Positions 7,037 to 8,991 of a stretch of DNA of 8,991 nt are shown piece after piece. The stretch comes from Acidobacteriota bacterium (GTDB lineage: Bacteria; Acidobacteriota; Terriglobia; Terriglobales; Acidobacteriaceae). The notes beneath the pieces were generated by a model. It had not been told where the DNA came from. It did not search any database and saw only the letters and a list, made by a program, of their open reading frames with translations. The translations under genes were made by a program, and so were the position numbers. Location: the NCBI GenBank assembly GCA_021841795.1, contig JAKCDN010000109.1:1-8991 (forward strand), in the 5' to 3' direction. The stretch's first letter is position 1. Each line of letters begins with the position of its first letter.

Positions 7037-7066
7037 CCCCGGCATTTGCCGGCCGGCGCGCCGGGG
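7037..7066 (+). terminator. GC-rich stem-loop after trpD, possible terminator
   Basis: CCCCGGC at 7037-7043 pairs with GCCGGGG at 7060-7066. The loop contains the palindrome GCCGGCCGGC, and alternative folds exist (CCGGC-ATTT-GCCGG, and CCGGCGCGCCGG at 7053-7064). It lies 25 nt past the trpD stop. No U-run follows, so intrinsic termination is doubtful. Confidence 0.3.
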
Positions 7067-7096
7067 GGAGATTGCCGACGGGGCCGGATGCAGGCG

Positions 7097-7126
7097 TGAG
7101 AATTCCGGCGCAGGTTGCTCTATACT
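7097..7126 (+). promoter_or_regulatory. Candidate promoter for the SIMPL-domain gene
   Basis: TATACT at 7121-7126 is a good -10 match. The best upstream hexamer at 17-18 bp is only TGAGAA (7097-7102), a poor -35. The transcript would start near 7133 with a leader of about 23 nt that includes the AGGAG Shine-Dalgarno motif at 7143-7147. Confidence 0.35.
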
Positions 7127-7155
7127 TCCCGTTCATAGCAGCAGGAGACGAACGT

Positions 7156-7866
7156 ATGTTTGCGAAACGCACCCTCGCCGCAATGGCACTGATGGCCGCG
7201 CCGGGCATGGCCGCGGCGCAGCAGTTGACGCAGCCTGATCTTAGAATCGACTCCGCGAACCGAACCTTGTCGGTATCGGCAACGGAGACCGTAACCGTGG
7301 ATCCCGATCTGGCTATCCTGCACGTCGGCTTCGATACGCAGCCGGAGGACGCCAAATCCGCATATGCGGACGGTGCGCGCATCTCCAGCGCCATTATCGC
7401 CGCCGTCAAGCAGGCAGGGATTCCGGAGTCTTCCATCCAGAGCCAATCGCAGTATCTTAATCGCGACTCCACCAAGCCGCACAAGTTCACGCTGAGCCAG
7501 CAGTGGACGGTGAGGGCGGCGCCGGAGCGGGCTGCCGAGATTCTCGACATTGCCATCGGCGCCGGAGCTACCAGCAGCGGAGAGATCGAGTGGACGGTCA
7601 AAGACGAGAAGGGTCTTGCAGATGAGGCGCTGGCGCAGGCGGCGGCGCGGGCCCGGCGCGAGGCCGAGGTGCTGGCCAAGGGCATGGAGGTGCGGCTGGG
7701 CGCACTGATTTACGTTTCGAATCAACTTGCCGCCATTGCGCCGGGGCCGATTCTGTTCCGGTCCTATGCCGCTTCCGCCGGCATGACGGCCCCGCAAACC
7801 CTTGCGGTAGAGCCGCACAAAGTCACGCGCGAAGCTACCGTCCATGCGGTATTCGCCATAGAATAG
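7156..7866 (+). CDS. Exported SIMPL-domain (DUF541) protein
   Basis: 236-aa secreted or periplasmic protein with a SIMPL domain; the molecular role of bacterial members is not well defined, although some are linked to envelope or oxidative stress. Residues 1-21 form a signal peptide (Lys4-Arg5, hydrophobic core, Ala-Ala-Ala cleavage before Gln22). The domain begins near residue 35 with LSVSATETVTVDPDLAILHV, the family's usual opening strand. It continues with ISSAIIAAVKQAGIPESSIQ, then AAEILDIAIGAGATSSGEIEW, and a helical stretch of Ala/Arg/Glu residues before LGALIYVSN. The ATG is fixed by AGGAG at 7143-7147 with 8-nt spacing and by the signal peptide. The reading frame extends upstream through trpD as an antigenic-looking GC shadow and is not coding there. 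A 143-bp gap with a hairpin and a candidate promoter separates it from trpD, so it is probably its own transcription unit. Confidence 0.88.
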   Translation: MFAKRTLAAMALMAAPGMAAAQQLTQPDLRIDSANRTLSVSATETVTVDPDLAILHVGFDTQPEDAKSAYADGARISSAIIAAVKQAGIPESSIQSQSQYLNRDSTKPHKFTLSQQWTVRAAPERAAEILDIAIGAGATSSGEIEWTVKDEKGLADEALAQAAARARREAEVLAKGMEVRLGALIYVSNQLAAIAPGPILFRSYAASAGMTAPQTLAVEPHKVTREATVHAVFAIE

Positions 7867-7882
7867 TTCTCAGTCAAGGGCG

Positions 7883-7940
7883 GCGCGCAGCCCCGTCGGC
7901 TGGTTCGCGCATCAAAGAACCCGAAGGTTCCGGAGCTTTG
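7883..7940 (+). other. Two stem-loops in the leader of the UxaA-type operon
   Basis: The first hairpin combines GCGCG (7883-7887) with CGCGC (7906-7910) and AGCC (7889-7892) with GGCT (7898-7901) around a CCGTC loop. The second combines CAAAG (7913-7917) with CTTTG (7936-7940) and AACC (7918-7921) with GGTT (7926-7929) around CGAA. The only Shine-Dalgarno-like GGAG (7932-7935) sits in the bulge of the second hairpin, 11 nt before ATG 7947. The structures could end the SIMPL transcript or modulate translation of the next gene; neither is proven. Confidence 0.3.
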
Positions 7941-7946
7941 CCAACG

Positions 7947-8291
7947 ATGCTCACGCAGTCCAATCCCACCGCATTTCAGGTCCACGCCCGTGACAACGTG
8001 GCGACGCTGCTGGCCGAGGCCGCGCCGGATGAGCCCCTGACCGTGGTCGGCTCGGGGCAGCCGACGCAGTTTGCCGCACGCGAAACCATCGCAATGGGCC
8101 ACAAGGTTGCCGTGGTTCCCATCGCCGCAGACGCGCCGGTGGTGAAGTTCAATGTGGTGATCGGTATCGCCACGCGGGCAATCGGGCAGGGCGAGTGGGT
8201 GCACCTCCATAACTGCCGCAGCCAGCTTGATGAGCGCTCCGGGCACTTTGACGTTCACACGGGCGAGCCGGGAGACAATCCTTATGCCTGA
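7947..8291 (+). CDS. UxaA-family SAF-domain small subunit
   Basis: 114-aa protein matching the N-terminal SAF domain of altronate/galactarate dehydratases and the small subunit of (2R)-sulfolactate sulfo-lyase. The diagnostic stretch is [18 protein letters not shown], then [18 protein letters not shown], which follows the family pattern in which a conserved basic loop leads to the WVHxHN motif. The C-terminal tail is a short polar linker. In E. coli UxaA this domain is fused to the catalytic domain; here it is a separate gene whose stop overlaps the start of the large subunit by 8 nt, so the two products very probably form one enzyme. ATG 7947 is preferred over an in-frame TTG at 7938 because GGAG at 7932-7935 is too close to the TTG. 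The substrate cannot be fixed from sequence. Confidence 0.85.
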   Translation: MLTQSNPTAFQVHARDNVATLLAEAAPDEPLTVVGSGQPTQFAARETIAMGHKVAVVPIAADAPVVKFNVVIGIATRAIGQGEWVHLHNCRSQLDERSGHFDVHTGEPGDNPYA

Positions 8292-8991
8292 TTCCATTTC
8301 CGAGCCCATCGCGCGGCGCACGTGGACGGGCTACCTGCGTCCCGACGGACGCAAAGGCATTCGCAATCACCTACTCGTCGTCTATACGGTGGAATGCGCA
8401 AGTTTCGTGGCGCAGGAGATTGCGAAAGACGAGCCGGACACGCACGTGCTCGGGTTTCCCGGCTGCTACGACAACGACTACGCGATCCGGCTGATGCTGG
8501 CGCTGGCAACGCATCCCAACGTCGGCGGCGTTCTCGCCGTGGGTCTGGGTTGCGAATACACGCAGCCACACCGAATTGCCGAGGCGGTGCGCGCGTCGGG
8601 CCGGCCCGCGGAGTCGTTCTTCATTCAGGAGCACGGCGGCACACGCTCGAGCGTTACCTTCGGCAAAGAGCAGCTTGCCACGCTCCGCACCCGCGCCGGC
8701 GAGGGCGCTATCAAAGTTCCGATGAGCTTTGCCGACCTGACGATCGGGGCGGAGTGCGGAGGATCGGACGGAACATCGGGTCTGGCGGGGAATCCGGTCG
8801 TGGGCCGGGCATTCGATCGCCTGGTCGATCTGGGCGGATCGGCGATTTTTGAAGAGGTTGTGGAGATGATCGGCCTGCGCGAGCTGATGGTTTCTCGCGC
8901 GGCATCGGCCGAGGCTGCGCGCGAACTGGGCGCCTGCTACGACAAGATGCTTGACTACTGCAGGACGGTGCGCCAGTATTCGGTCGCCCCC
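8284..8991 (+). CDS. UxaA-family dehydratase/lyase large subunit (partial, 3' end outside window)
   Basis: The first 236 residues are visible and no stop is reached; full family members have about 380-400 aa. The opening [20 protein letters not shown] is the hallmark of altronate dehydratase, galactarate dehydratase and sulfolactate sulfo-lyase large subunits. Further motifs are [10 protein letters not shown] at 58-67, GLGCEYTQ at 87-94, EHGGT at 116-120 and [20 protein letters not shown] at 155-174 (Cys158), then [14 protein letters not shown]. Known relatives are iron-dependent and remove water (or sulfite) from a 2-hydroxy acid to give a 2-keto acid. The ATG lies inside the small-subunit stop region (ATGCCTGA, 8284-8291) with GGAG at 8271-8274, 9 nt upstream, which indicates translational coupling. 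Altronate, galactarate, another sugar acid or sulfolactate are all possible substrates. Confidence 0.88.
   Translation, partial: MPDSISEPIARRTWTGYLRPDGRKGIRNHLLVVYTVECASFVAQEIAKDEPDTHVLGFPGCYDNDYAIRLMLALATHPNVGGVLAVGLGCEYTQPHRIAEAVRASGRPAESFFIQEHGGTRSSVTFGKEQLATLRTRAGEGAIKVPMSFADLTIGAECGGSDGTSGLAGNPVVGRAFDRLVDLGGSAIFEEVVEMIGLRELMVSRAASAEAARELGACYDKMLDYCRTVRQYSVAP

Noticed and set aside
5891..7045. Long minus-strand open frame (384 codons) antisense to trpD
   Set aside because: The product is Arg/His/Gln-rich and low in recognisable motifs, while the plus strand encodes a full TrpD.
6394..7155. Upstream extension of the SIMPL frame through trpD
   Set aside because: The translation before Met at 7156 is low-complexity, and the signal peptide and Shine-Dalgarno motif fix the start at 7156.
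7938..7946. TTG start 9 nt upstream of the SAF-domain gene ATG
   Set aside because: The GGAG motif would be only 2 nt from the TTG, so ATG 7947 is better placed.

Overview
The window is GC-rich (roughly 60% G+C by eye) bacterial chromosome. It carries seven complete protein-coding genes and one cut off by the right edge. Gene style suggests Acidobacteriota (for example Terriglobia): a soluble OmpR/CadC-type winged-helix regulator fused to a TolB-like and TPR region, a secreted XynE-like SGNH esterase, a SIMPL-domain protein and a split UxaA-family dehydratase. This assignment is inference from protein style, not from a marker gene. No rRNA, tRNA, CRISPR array, transposase, integrase or phage gene was seen.

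Layout from left to right. (1) 122-1339 (+): exported SGNH/GDSL hydrolase with an N-terminal beta-rich domain. (2) 1340-1437: short convergent gap with a strong 43-nt stem-loop. (3) 1438-3234 (-): cytoplasmic winged-helix/TPR transcriptional regulator. (4) 3235-3808: about 570 bp with no convincing gene, holding a hairpin below sucD, an AT-rich patch and a possible 17-codon ORF. (5) 3809-5862 (-): sucC-sucD, the two subunits of ADP-forming succinate-CoA ligase (TCA cycle), a tight two-gene operon whose sucC starts with TTG. (6) 5863-5956: 94-bp divergent promoter region with a perfect 13-bp palindrome. (7) 5957-7012 (+): stand-alone trpD (anthranilate phosphoribosyltransferase), with an unusual PRPP loop and apparently a leaderless start. 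(8) 7156-7866 (+): secreted or periplasmic SIMPL-domain protein. (9) 7947-8291 and 8284-8991 (+): small SAF-domain subunit and large subunit of a UxaA-type sugar-acid dehydratase or lyase, overlapping by 8 nt; the large one runs off the window.

The genes do not form one pathway. sucCD is core energy metabolism, trpD is tryptophan biosynthesis away from any other trp gene in view, and the UxaA-type pair probably acts on a sugar acid or a similar 2-hydroxy acid. The esterase is probably for plant or microbial polysaccharide de-esterification. I see no clearly new multi-gene system. The points most worth a second look are the TrpD active-site loop, the leaderless trpD promoter, the palindrome inside the putative sucC promoter, and the structured leader before the UxaA-type operon.
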